From Pseudovibrio sp. Tun.PSC04-5.I4 (GTDB lineage Bacteria > Pseudomonadota > Alphaproteobacteria > Rhizobiales > Stappiaceae): DNA of 64,000 nucleotides. Positions 51,354 through 60,255 of this stretch are shown one piece after another; the first letter of the stretch is position 1; the number at the start of each line of letters is the position of its first letter. The notes under the pieces are model-generated. The model did no database searches. It was not told the DNA's origin and saw only the letters and a program-made list of their open reading frames with translations. Both the position numbers and the translations under genes were made by a program. The stretch is from contig NZ_FNLB01000006.1 of the NCBI RefSeq assembly GCF_900104145.1, forward strand, positions 3,511,001 through 3,575,000, given 5' to 3'.

Positions 51354-52214
51354 TTATTGATAGGGATTTAAATCTGGTGGCAGCGGCGGTTCTTCTGCCA
51401 TCAGGAGAATCGAAATTCTCCGATTCGCTGCAAGATACGGGTCATTTGGAAAGAGTGGCTCAGTATCTGCTTTACCAACAACGGAATGAACGTTGTTGGA
51501 GGGTAATCCGTATTCAAAGAGAATTTGGCGAGCAGTGTTTGCACGATCTGCTGAAAGTTCCCAGCCAGTCTCGCTTGGAGATGTTATCAGCTGGCCCGTT
51601 GTTGTGTGGCCCGTAATGCGAACACGGTTTGGCAACTTTGCGAGAATTGGCGCCATTTTGGCAAGCAGGGTGCGCGTGATCTCGTAAGGATATTTAGATC
51701 CTTCCGGATACATTGACCGACCTTCCTGATCGACGATCAGAATATTTAGCCCCTCGTCAGTTTCCTCAAGAATGATATTACTGGAGACCTCTGTGATTTC
51801 AGGCATTTCCTGAAATGCCTGGCGAAGGGATACAGCAGCAGTTGCAAATTGGCGCGGGCGCTCGATATTTGCTTTCTTGGTGGTATGGGTATTTGCTTCA
51901 GGGCCCTGTTTGCGCTTTTCTGGATGGCTTTCTGTGGCAAAATCGGCATCTGTCACCTGTTTTTCGTAGGTGATGTCCTTCATGAAATCGCGAAGTGGCA
52001 CCCCCTCGATTTCCATGATACCGGCGCGTTTGCTGACTTGTTTGATGCCGAATGCATCTTTGATTGACCCTGCAACCACCTGAAGCTTCTGCTTATCCTG
52101 AACTGAAAATGAAATAATGAGCACGAAGAAACACACCAATAGCGACATCAAATCGGCGAAGGTCAACATCCATGCTGGTGCGCCTGCCGGCGGTGCTTTC
52201 TTTTTACGTGCCAT
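51354..52214 (-). CDS. Motor stator protein MotB/PomB-like
   Basis: The 286-residue protein has a basic N-terminus, one membrane helix with the ion-binding aspartate at residue 21 (WMLTFADLMSLLVCFF), and a periplasmic OmpA/MotB peptidoglycan-binding domain in the C-terminal half (RVRITGHTTTG, LSADRANTARQILFEYGL). It pairs with the MotA-like protein encoded 24 bases upstream. The N-terminus looks like PomB, the Na+-driven stator, but ion choice cannot be proven by sequence. AAAAGGA lies upstream of the ATG. Confidence 0.9.
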   Translation of the reverse strand: MARKKKAPPAGAPAWMLTFADLMSLLVCFFVLIISFSVQDKQKLQVVAGSIKDAFGIKQVSKRAGIMEIEGVPLRDFMKDITYEKQVTDADFATESHPEKRKQGPEANTHTTKKANIERPRQFATAAVSLRQAFQEMPEITEVSSNIILEETDEGLNILIVDQEGRSMYPEGSKYPYEITRTLLAKMAPILAKLPNRVRITGHTTTGQLITSPSETGWELSADRANTARQILFEYGLPSNNVHSVVGKADTEPLFPNDPYLAANRRISILLMAEEPPLPPDLNPYQ

Positions 52215-52238
52215 AAATCATAGAGTCCTTTTCAGCAC

Positions 52239-53009
52239 TTAAGCAGCAGCTTCTGCGAAGCCTGCTCGGCCTTTTTCAGGAATATAGGCAAGCAACATTT
52301 CTCGAATGAGAGATGGGCTCTTATTTTCTCGAATTTGAAGAACACCATCAATAACCAGTGTTTGGTTGAGTTCCTCTTGTTCGAATTTCGAGTCCAATTT
52401 ATCGGCGACGGGAATACACACGACGTTTGCGATGAAGGAACCGTACAACGTTGTCAGCAACGCAATTGCCATTGATGGGCCAATGGTGGATGGATCGTCC
52501 ATTGTTGCCAACATCTGCACCAAACCGACCAGTGTTCCGATCATCCCGAATGCCGGTGCGGAGTCGCCAAGTGCACGATAGACGCGTGAGCCCTCATTCA
52601 GACGATTGAGGTACAGGTCGCGCTCCTTTTCCATGGATTCGCGAATGAGATTGTACTCATATCCATCGGCAACATACTGCATGCCTTTTGCTAGGGTTGG
52701 CTCATCAATCTGAACCTTCTCAAGACCTAGAGGACCTTCTTTTCTGGCGGTTTCCGCAAGGTGTGCAATGTTGTCAATGAGGGCGCGAGGTTCAATTTTC
52801 TTATGGGTAAAAGCCAGTTTTGCTCCCATACCAAAAGCGCCCAATAGACCGTTCAAAGGAAAGCGCACCAACGTTGCAGCCATGCCGCCGCCAAACACAA
52901 TTAGGATGGAAGGCGTGTCAACAAACTGACTGAAACTACCACCTATAAAAATCGCGATGAGCACTGTTATACAGGCGGCAAGAATGCCGATAATCGTCGC
53001 TAGATCCAT
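52239..53009 (-). CDS. Motor stator protein MotA/PomA-like
   Basis: The 256-residue protein matches PomA in length (253) and layout: MDLATIIGILAACITVLIAI, VDTPSILIVFGGGMAATLVRFPL, and the conserved block ALGDSAPAFGMIGTLVGLVQMLATMDDPSTIGPSMAIALLTTLYGSF containing helices three and four. It has four membrane helices. With the MotB-like protein it forms the stator ring that drives flagellar rotation. No flagellar genes surround the pair. The PomA-like sequence points to Na+ coupling, which suits a marine organism. Confidence 0.92.
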   Translation of the reverse strand: MDLATIIGILAACITVLIAIFIGGSFSQFVDTPSILIVFGGGMAATLVRFPLNGLLGAFGMGAKLAFTHKKIEPRALIDNIAHLAETARKEGPLGLEKVQIDEPTLAKGMQYVADGYEYNLIRESMEKERDLYLNRLNEGSRVYRALGDSAPAFGMIGTLVGLVQMLATMDDPSTIGPSMAIALLTTLYGSFIANVVCIPVADKLDSKFEQEELNQTLVIDGVLQIRENKSPSLIREMLLAYIPEKGRAGFAEAAA

Positions 53010-53223
53010 TTACCTTACCCGATCACAGCCCCAGATGAGGCAAACTAACTAATGTTATTTTGGGGGATTATGGCTAACCAAATCCTAATAAATGAAAAAT
53101 AGAGGCAAATTGGAGGTGCTGAACTTAAGGCCATACAGAATTCGGGCATGTGGTATTAAAAAATGCTCGGAACTTTGATGCGTTTCCGAGCATTACAATC
53201 GTGTTGTCAGATCGGCCTGTATC

Positions 53224-54237
53224 TTAGGCTGCGCCAATCTTAAGCAGGTCCAGAGTACGGATGATTCCTACTGGCTTGTCGTCTTGCACGACGAAGAGAC
53301 AACTGATTTTGAGTGAGTTCATTATTTCTAGGGCTGACGGTGCCAAAAGAGTTTCTTCGATCGTTTTCGGGCTATGAGTCATCACATCCTCGACGGTTTT
53401 ATCCAGAAAGTCAGAGCTTATGTGACGACGCAAATCACCATCGGTGATAATGCCGATCAAAGTGCCTTGGGTATTTGTAACGCCGAGAACGCCAAACCCC
53501 TTTTGTGTCATTAGGATTAGTGCTTCTTTCATCAGCATGCCGGTTTGAGCAAGCGGCAGGTGATCTGCGCTGTGCATGACGTCTTTTACATGCATGAGAC
53601 TGGCACCTAGCTTGCCACCCGGATGGTAAACTTTAAAGTCTTGCGCCGTAAAGCCTTTCGCTTCCAAAAGGGTGATGGCTAGCGCGTCCCCAAGAGCAAG
53701 CTGTATGAGTGTGCTGGAAGTTGGAGCCATGCCATGCGGACATGCTTCCGGAACTTTAGGAAGTGCTAAGGCAACGTCCGCCGCTTGACCCAAAGCACTT
53801 GTCGCACTTCTTGTGATCGCAATGAGAGGTACTTTGAAACGTCGCGTAAAGGCGATGAGGCTGGCAAGTTCCAGTGTTTCACCGGACCATGACAAAGCGA
53901 TAACGACGTCGTCCTCAGTAATCATGCCCAAGTCACCGTGACTTGCTTCGCTCGCATGAACAAAGAATGCTGGTGTGCCTGTTGAAGCAAGCGTTGCCGC
54001 TAGTTTTGTTCCAATAATGCCGCTTTTACCTATGCCGGAGACAATGACGCGCCCTTTGGCATGGGCGATTGTCTCGACAGCTTTCTTAAAAGGTTCTGCA
54101 AGGCCATTGGATAGGCTGGCTTGGAGCTCGTTAAGTGCCGCAATCTCCGTCTCAATGGTTTTCGCAGCAGAGTGTATCCACTCCCCTGAAGGCCGTAGTG
54201 GACGATCTTCATGCGTAAGAAATGATGGCATATGCAT
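53224..54237 (-). CDS. kdsD: Arabinose-5-phosphate isomerase (KdsD/KpsF/GutQ family)
   Basis: The 337-residue cytoplasmic enzyme interconverts ribulose-5-phosphate and arabinose-5-phosphate, the first step to Kdo for lipopolysaccharide. It has an N-terminal SIS sugar-isomerase domain (GRVIVSGIGKSGIIGTKLAATL, LSWSGETLEL, MAPTSSTLIQLALGDALA) and two C-terminal CBS domains (about 210-330). The two extra sections match KdsD rather than the GmhA type. It is divergent from the outer-membrane barrel gene. KpsF (capsule) is the alternative name for the same fold. Confidence 0.92.
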   Translation of the reverse strand: MHMPSFLTHEDRPLRPSGEWIHSAAKTIETEIAALNELQASLSNGLAEPFKKAVETIAHAKGRVIVSGIGKSGIIGTKLAATLASTGTPAFFVHASEASHGDLGMITEDDVVIALSWSGETLELASLIAFTRRFKVPLIAITRSATSALGQAADVALALPKVPEACPHGMAPTSSTLIQLALGDALAITLLEAKGFTAQDFKVYHPGGKLGASLMHVKDVMHSADHLPLAQTGMLMKEALILMTQKGFGVLGVTNTQGTLIGIITDGDLRRHISSDFLDKTVEDVMTHSPKTIEETLLAPSALEIMNSLKISCLFVVQDDKPVGIIRTLDLLKIGAA

Positions 54238-54479
54238 TGGGCACTACTTCTTGGCTTTGCTCTCTGGAGCACAATGACGCTTTTGCAGCAAGATTCCTGC
54301 TTCTAAGTAAGAGTGCATTGTGAACACTCTGGGGCAAGACTTAGTTTCCCTCTATCAAATCTAGATTGAGAAAACAATCAGGGGTAGAGCGGCAGTTCTC
54401 AAGGAAACATTAACCATGTTCAGCGACTGTGAGCCTAACTGACCTCCTTTAATACAAAGGGGTATTCTCGGATAGTTTT

Positions 54480-55991
54480 ATGTTGTTGCAGCCGAACCTT
54501 CTAAAACGCCTTTGTGCCGCGTCTATTTTGATGTGCGGTTTGATGCTGGGCGGTTTTTGGCAGGGCGTGGCATATGCTCAATCTTCAGATTTTGGTTTTC
54601 GCGACAGTTTGTCTTTTGATGATGACGGGACTTCAGGTTTTGAGAGACCTACTGAGACTGATGCAGAGCCTTATGAGCAGCAGATAGAAGAAGGGTCACA
54701 ACGTCAAGTCGCTCAACCACTCACTGCGAGCGTACGTCAACAATTGACGTCCACTGGAAGGAACAGCAGAGCTCCTCGGTTTTCTGAAAGAGTAGAAGCC
54801 GCATCCAGAATATCTCGTCCTGTTGGGGGCGGAGGGCAATCGGATGAAGGGATCTTTGATGGTGAAACCGTACAAGATCGAGCGATCGGCATTCGGCTTG
54901 GATCACTGCGTTTAACACCATCAATTGATGCTGGCCTTGGTTGGACTGATAACGCAGAACAAGCCAATGGTGGAACGCCAGATGGGTTTTATGAAGTGGA
55001 TGCCGCCGTTACTGTGGTTTCTGACTGGGACAGGCATGAGCTGGGCATGGAGCTGAGGGGAAGCCTCCGTGCTTTCTTCAATGAGCCAAACAACAACCAA
55101 CCAGTTATTACCGGGCTCAGTAACTTGCGACTGGATCTGGGAGATCGGACCACGGCGAACGTTGAAGGGGCTTATTCCTTCTCTCGCGAGGAGCGGTCTT
55201 CTGCTGAAAACGAGGCTGTGAGCGGGCGTACAAACTCCGTTCAGGAGATTGGTGGTCGTGTTTCTTTGAGCCGTCGGGTTTCGGTCATTCAATTGCGTGG
55301 TGGAATCGGTGTTGACCGCACTGTCTACGGCGGGCAGATGACCAGTTCTCAACCTCGTGACAACACAGTGGTGGATGCAACACTCAGAACCTCTTTCGAT
55401 AATGGTGCCGTGTTCGAGCCGTATCTGAAAGGTGGGTTTCTCGTTCGCAAATACGATCAGGATTGTAATGGTGACCCGAGTTGTTTTGATAGGACGTCCC
55501 GCGGGTACTTTGCTAAAGCAGGTTTGACTGTAGATCGCGGGCCGAAACTTCGAGGTGAGTTTGGAGTTGGGTGGCGTGCTGAATATCTGGATGATGACCG
55601 CCTAAGCGCTCTACAAGGGTTGATTTTTGACGGATCCTTCGTCTGGTCTCCAACACGACGGGATACGGTGACAGTTGGCGGTGCAACCAGCTTTTCCGGT
55701 ACAAATATTGATGGAGCTTCCGGATCGATCCTTTATGCAGGAGATGTGCGGTACGCGCACCAATTTACGCAGGATGTCGTTGGTGATGTTCAATTTGGAT
55801 ACACGTACAGAATTTTTCAGGGTGTCGATATTGTCGAGAAAGAAGGAACTGGTTCCCTCGGTCTTGTGTGGGCGTTTGCAAAGGATGCTGCGCTTCTGTC
55901 TCGTTACACATTCCGTGCGTTTGAAAGTTCCTCTGATGATAGCAATTACGCAAGCAGCTTAATTGAAGCTGGACTTCGGATCCGTCGTTGA
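54480..55991 (+). CDS. Outer-membrane beta-barrel protein (BBP2_2-like)
   Basis: The 503-residue protein has a signal peptide (cut near AYAQ), a disordered acidic region of about 120 residues, and then a barrel of roughly 330 residues made of alternating strands (RLTPSIDAGLGWTDNAE, HELGMELRGSLRAFF, TANVEGAYSFSREE, AGLRIRR at the C-terminus). The C-terminal Arg instead of Phe is atypical for an autonomous barrel signal. BBP2_2-type proteins are often near polysaccharide export genes, and kdsD lies divergently next to it. The function is unknown. Confidence 0.8.
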   Translation: MLLQPNLLKRLCAASILMCGLMLGGFWQGVAYAQSSDFGFRDSLSFDDDGTSGFERPTETDAEPYEQQIEEGSQRQVAQPLTASVRQQLTSTGRNSRAPRFSERVEAASRISRPVGGGGQSDEGIFDGETVQDRAIGIRLGSLRLTPSIDAGLGWTDNAEQANGGTPDGFYEVDAAVTVVSDWDRHELGMELRGSLRAFFNEPNNNQPVITGLSNLRLDLGDRTTANVEGAYSFSREERSSAENEAVSGRTNSVQEIGGRVSLSRRVSVIQLRGGIGVDRTVYGGQMTSSQPRDNTVVDATLRTSFDNGAVFEPYLKGGFLVRKYDQDCNGDPSCFDRTSRGYFAKAGLTVDRGPKLRGEFGVGWRAEYLDDDRLSALQGLIFDGSFVWSPTRRDTVTVGGATSFSGTNIDGASGSILYAGDVRYAHQFTQDVVGDVQFGYTYRIFQGVDIVEKEGTGSLGLVWAFAKDAALLSRYTFRAFESSSDDSNYASSLIEAGLRIRR

Positions 55992-56197
55992 TCCATTGGA
56001 AGAATAAGTCGAGCACTCCAGCTCTGTTCCAAATTACATAGTTACAATTGCCGAGTTAAAAGGTGGGTTTTGATTTAAAACGGCCTTTTTTCTACCATGG
56101 TTGGCAGTCAAGGGCAGTAATGCCTCCGTGGGCTAAGCAAAAAACTGCGCGTAATGCGCCTCAAAAACCTCCTAATCGGGTGACTGGAGAAAACTGT

Positions 56198-57415
56198 ATG
56201 CGATTTTCTTCTTTGCCAGCAGCTCTGTGCGCTGGGATTTTATTAGTTTGTAGTTCAAATGTTTTTGCCCAACAAACCGGTTTTCAAAAATGGGTAAGCA
56301 GTTTTAAGAGAACTGCTGTTTCAGCGGGTGTGTCTACTCAGCTTTATGATCGTGTGTTTGAGGGGATGACGCCTGACCCACGCATCAAAAAGAGTGCTGA
56401 GAACCAGCCTGAGTTTACCCGAGCGATTTGGCAGTACCTTGATAGCGCGGTTACCGAAGATCGGGTTTCCTACGGTCAGCAAATGGCAGGAGACTGGAAC
56501 GGTTGGCTTGATAAGATCGAAGCCAAATATGGCGTCAGTCGTCATGTGGTTCTGGCGATCTGGGGCATGGAAAGCTCTTACGGGCGCATTTTGGATAATG
56601 CATCGATTATGCGATCAACCCCACGTGCCTTGGCTACTCTGGCGTATCAAGGTGGACGACGTGGCAAATTTGCCCGCAAACAGTTGGTTGCTGCTCTTAA
56701 GATCCTTCAAGACGGTGATGTTGTTCCTGAGCAGATGCGAGGGTCCTGGGCTGGTGCGATGGGACATACACAGTTTATCCCGACGACATATCAAGCCTAC
56801 GCAGTTGATATCACGGGTGATGGCAAACGCGATATCTGGAATAGTATTCCAGATGCTTTGGCTTCTACTGCTGCTTACCTTTCTAAGGTTGGTTGGCAGA
56901 GCGGAGAGACCTGGGGTTATGAAGTGATCTTGCCTGAGGGCTTTAATTACCGCCTTAGCAATCAGCGCAAAAACCAAGTTGTTGCCAACTGGCGTAAACT
57001 TGGTGTGACGCGGGCAAATGGCAGTGCGTTTCCTCGTGGAACGGATATGGCGCGGCTTTACACACCGGCTGGTGCTGGTGGACCTGCTTTCCTGTTGTTG
57101 AAAAACTTCTATGTCATCAAACGCTACAACAATTCCAACGCCTACGCGTTGGGAGTTGGTCATCTATCCGACCGGCTGTTGGGAATGCCTAGTTTTGTGG
57201 CGGATTGGCCGCGTGGGGATCGTCCTCTTACCCTGACTGAAAAGAAGGCGTTGCAGAAGCGTCTGGTTGAAATGGGTTATAAGCCCGGAATTGTTGATGG
57301 TAAGATTGGACGAGGCACTCGTCAGGCGATTCAGGCATACCAAAAAGCCTCTGGTATGATTCCTGATGGTCACGACTCAATAAAGCTTCTTAATAGGTTG
57401 CAAGGTAGAACATAA
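56198..57415 (+). CDS. Lytic murein transglycosylase (MltB/SLT_2 type) with a peptidoglycan-binding domain
   Basis: The start MRFSSLPA with GGAG nine bases upstream gives 405 residues and a signal peptide (cut near VFAQ); the open frame runs 45 codons further but without such a site. The SLT_2 domain holds the catalytic Glu in AIWGMESSYG and the motifs GAMGHTQFIPTTYQ and DGKRDIWNSIPDALASTA. A C-terminal PG_binding_1 domain (EKKALQKRLVEMGYKPGIVDG) occupies the last 60 residues. It cleaves glycan strands with release of 1,6-anhydro products, probably in the periplasm. Confidence 0.92.
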   Translation: MRFSSLPAALCAGILLVCSSNVFAQQTGFQKWVSSFKRTAVSAGVSTQLYDRVFEGMTPDPRIKKSAENQPEFTRAIWQYLDSAVTEDRVSYGQQMAGDWNGWLDKIEAKYGVSRHVVLAIWGMESSYGRILDNASIMRSTPRALATLAYQGGRRGKFARKQLVAALKILQDGDVVPEQMRGSWAGAMGHTQFIPTTYQAYAVDITGDGKRDIWNSIPDALASTAAYLSKVGWQSGETWGYEVILPEGFNYRLSNQRKNQVVANWRKLGVTRANGSAFPRGTDMARLYTPAGAGGPAFLLLKNFYVIKRYNNSNAYALGVGHLSDRLLGMPSFVADWPRGDRPLTLTEKKALQKRLVEMGYKPGIVDGKIGRGTRQAIQAYQKASGMIPDGHDSIKLLNRLQGRT

Positions 57416-57433
57416 TCAGGTTTCCTAAAGGCA

Positions 57434-57460
57434 GGGAACCAATGGTGGTGGTTGGTTCCC
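57434..57460 (+). repeat. Perfect hairpin before the SGNH-fold gene
   Basis: GGGAACCAA (57434-57442) and TTGGTTCCC (57452-57460) pair perfectly with a 9-base loop. No T-run follows, and the ribosome-binding site (GGAG) of the next gene begins directly after. It may limit translation or protect the 5' end of the mRNA. Confidence 0.65.
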
Positions 57461-57477
57461 GCAGGAGATAAGCGATT

Positions 57478-58650
57478 ATGCAACGGTCCTTTTTGTCACT
57501 CGCGCTTGCGGTTGTGATAAGCATTAGTTTTGCCGGGACACTTGTTCTGTCAACTGATGTGGCTGCGCAAGTGCGGACAAACAGCACCGGAGCATCTAAT
57601 AAGGGCAATAAGTCTTTTTTTGGTTGGTTGTTTGGCGGTAGCCAAAAACGGATGGAGCAAGTGAACCCATCCAAGCGGAAAAGCCGTAAAAAATCTTCGC
57701 GCTCTCGTCGCAAGAACAGAAATCGCGATAGCAGTGCCGTTGCGGCTGCACCGAAGATCACCGAGAAAGAGAAAAGCAAAGACGCCAAAGTTCTGCTTGT
57801 TATTGGTGATGAATTGGCGATGGGATTGGCTGACGGTTTGAAGTCAGTTTATGCCGATACACCTTCCATCCGCATCAAGAAGCTCGTCTACCCGAATACG
57901 GGTCTGGTTGCTGACAAGAAACCAGACTGGCCTGAGGACGTAGCCCGTGCGCTCAAGGCAGATGATGTGGGTCTTGTCGTTGTATCGCTCGGGGCACGAG
58001 ATAATCGTAATTTTGTGGTGTCGGAGCAAAGCTTGGTTGATGGCCAATCAATGACGAACTCGGAAGAGCTACAGTTTCAGGGCAATGACTGGAAGAAGGA
58101 ATATCGTTTTCGGACTGCTTCTATGGTTGCAGCCGTTCGGAATGAGCAATTGCCTTTGATCTGGGTTGGACTGGCACCTGCAAAAGAATACCTAATGAGC
58201 GCGAACTTCAGCTTCTTGAATGATTTGTTTCAGGAGCAAGTTGAGCCAGCTGGTGGCATTTTTGTTGATGTGTGGACTGCTTTTCAGGATGAGAACGGTG
58301 AATACACATCTCACGGGCCCGATGTAACGGGTAAGAGGCGACGTCTACGGGCTAAGGATGGTGTGTATTTTACTTGGGCAGGTTATAGAAAAGTTGCGTA
58401 CTTTGTGGAGCGCGAGATCGCTCGCATCTTTGGAAGTGCGACTGCCTTTATTTTTGAGGGTGTCAAAGACGATCCGAACTTCATCGTTCTGACCGGGCGT
58501 TTGACTTCACCAGAAACCAAGCTCATTGGCCCAGATGATAAAGGTGGCTCTGCTGGTGCAGGCAGTGACCTCTTTAAGCTGACAGTATCAGGTGAAGTGC
58601 TCCCAGAGGTATCTGGCCGAGCTGATGATACTCGTTGGACCGGATTTTAA
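57478..58650 (+). CDS. DUF459-like SGNH-fold envelope protein, predicted pseudoenzyme
   Basis: The 390-residue protein has a signal or anchor helix at the N-terminus (about residues 4-25), a highly basic linker (about 57-85, KRKSRKKSSRSRRKNRNR), then an SGNH/GDSL-like domain (about 104-320). The usual catalytic blocks are altered: Block I GDS is GDE (Glu 112), Block III GxND is GARDN (Arg 174), and Block V DxxH is DGVY (Asp 294, Tyr 297). So the Ser, Asn and His expected of an active esterase are all missing. It follows the transglycosylase gene by 62 bases. A wall-binding or regulatory role is possible. Confidence 0.82.
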   Translation: MQRSFLSLALAVVISISFAGTLVLSTDVAAQVRTNSTGASNKGNKSFFGWLFGGSQKRMEQVNPSKRKSRKKSSRSRRKNRNRDSSAVAAAPKITEKEKSKDAKVLLVIGDELAMGLADGLKSVYADTPSIRIKKLVYPNTGLVADKKPDWPEDVARALKADDVGLVVVSLGARDNRNFVVSEQSLVDGQSMTNSEELQFQGNDWKKEYRFRTASMVAAVRNEQLPLIWVGLAPAKEYLMSANFSFLNDLFQEQVEPAGGIFVDVWTAFQDENGEYTSHGPDVTGKRRRLRAKDGVYFTWAGYRKVAYFVEREIARIFGSATAFIFEGVKDDPNFIVLTGRLTSPETKLIGPDDKGGSAGAGSDLFKLTVSGEVLPEVSGRADDTRWTGF

Positions 58651-58787
58651 TATCCGAAGTATTTTTTATCATTCTATTTGGGAAGTCGTCGTCGAAACCG
58701 AAAAATCTCATAAAAATTGGTTTTTATCGCTGTTTTTTGGTAAATACATGCAGTTCCACGCGCTAAAGTAGCATTCTGTTTACATAC

Positions 58788-60176
58788 ATGGGTAACATTA
58801 CTCACACTAAACTTATGGGTGAAGTGGGGCTATTGATGGTTACCCAACCGCATGTCTTTAAATTGTCGATGGTGGGCAAATTCGTTCTCGTGGTCTTTAT
58901 GGCTATGGCGATCATGTCTATCGGCACATTGTTTTCCTTTGTGGTCATATATGATGCCCTCATCTCGGCCTTGGCAGATCCTGGATTGCGATCTCAGTTG
59001 ATGTCTGATCAGGGACAGAGTGCGCTGGAAACGCTGCTCGTTGATAATCTCAGTTTCATTGTGATGGTCTGTGCACCTGCTGGACTGCTGTTCTTTGTAA
59101 TTGCCGTTGTGATTGCGCGTGGCATGCGTTCTGCGATGTCGGAGCTACAGGGCGGACTGGATGCACTGGCTGATGGTGCGCTGGATACACAGATCAAGGG
59201 AACTGAGCGCGGGGATGAGATTGGTGCGATCGCTCGCTCTATTGCTCAATTCCGAGTGGTTTTAAAAACCAAGGCCGAAGCTGACGCAAAAGCCAAAATC
59301 CAGCAGGAGCATGAGCTCGCGGATGCACGCAAAGAAGCGCTTGAAACTGTAGCGCGGGATTTTGAAGCATCTGTGGGGCATGTTGTTCATGACCTTTTGG
59401 AGATTAGCAGCTCCGTTGAGATGCGCTCGCAAGAGTTGGACATTAGCGTGCAGGGTGCTCACACAGCGATGGCATCTTCAAGTGATGTGGCTCAGGCAAC
59501 GCAGGGCTCTGTGCAAGCCATTGTGGAAGCGGCTGAAGGTGTCTCTCGGTCCTCCGGTGCTATTGGGGATGACACTTCGCAGGCGGCACGGTTTGCGCAG
59601 GATGCTGCGAAATGTGCTCAGAAAACCAACGAGATTGTTGGGCGTTTGGTGGAAAGCGGCAAGGCTATCGGTGATGTTATTGAGCTGATTGACCAGATTG
59701 CAAATCAGACCAATCTTCTGGCATTGAATGCGACGATTGAAGCGGCGCGGGCAGGGAAAGCCGGACGAGGGTTTGCTGTTGTTGCGAGTGAGGTGAAGAG
59801 CCTTGCAGGCCAGACCTCAAAAGCGACTGAAGAAATCTCTGTGCAGGTGGAATCTGTGCAGAAGGTTGCAGAGCAGGCGGTTACAGCCATTCGTGAAATT
59901 GGGTTGACTATCGATCAGATTAACTCCTTGTCCACGGGCATCAATGAGGCTGTTGGAGAGCAGAAGCAGGCGACCGAGGATATTTCCCGCAGCCTTACAG
60001 ATGCACATCAGAACGTGTCTCAGGTTGCGTCCAATATGCAGGTTTTGGGGAGTGATTTCCAAGGAACGAAAGATGCATCTAACCATCTGCATCGGGCAGC
60101 AGGTAAGCTTGGAACACTCTCTGAGAATTTGAAGAGCGAAGTTGCCAGTTTCCTAGAAAGTGTCAAAGCTGCCTAA
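58788..60176 (+). CDS. Methyl-accepting chemotaxis protein (short periplasmic loop)
   Basis: The 462-residue chemoreceptor has two membrane helices (about residues 30-60 and 85-110), a short periplasmic section of only about 35 residues, a HAMP-like region (RGMRSAMSELQGGLDALADGALD) and a cytoplasmic signalling domain. The tip sequence DVIELIDQIANQTNLLALNATIEAARAGKAGRGFAVVASEVKSLAGQ contacts CheA/CheW in the family. The small periplasmic part suggests it senses membrane or cytoplasmic signals. Starts at 58788 and 58836 (preceded by GGGG) are both possible. Confidence 0.9.
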   Translation: MGNITHTKLMGEVGLLMVTQPHVFKLSMVGKFVLVVFMAMAIMSIGTLFSFVVIYDALISALADPGLRSQLMSDQGQSALETLLVDNLSFIVMVCAPAGLLFFVIAVVIARGMRSAMSELQGGLDALADGALDTQIKGTERGDEIGAIARSIAQFRVVLKTKAEADAKAKIQQEHELADARKEALETVARDFEASVGHVVHDLLEISSSVEMRSQELDISVQGAHTAMASSSDVAQATQGSVQAIVEAAEGVSRSSGAIGDDTSQAARFAQDAAKCAQKTNEIVGRLVESGKAIGDVIELIDQIANQTNLLALNATIEAARAGKAGRGFAVVASEVKSLAGQTSKATEEISVQVESVQKVAEQAVTAIREIGLTIDQINSLSTGINEAVGEQKQATEDISRSLTDAHQNVSQVASNMQVLGSDFQGTKDASNHLHRAAGKLGTLSENLKSEVASFLESVKAA

Positions 60177-60198
60177 TCCCGACGAGTTCTTGAATGTG

Positions 60199-60233
60199 AA
60201 AAGCCCGAGGTGCGGAAACACCTCGGGCTTTTC
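60199..60233. terminator. Bidirectional terminator between the chemoreceptor and gltD
   Basis: AAGCCCGAGGTG (60201-60212) and CACCTCGGGCTT (60219-60230) form a perfect 12-base stem with a 6-base loop, with A-rich and T-rich flanks. It can serve both convergent genes. Confidence 0.94.
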
Positions 60234-60255
60234 TATGTCTATATTCAAGTTGCTA

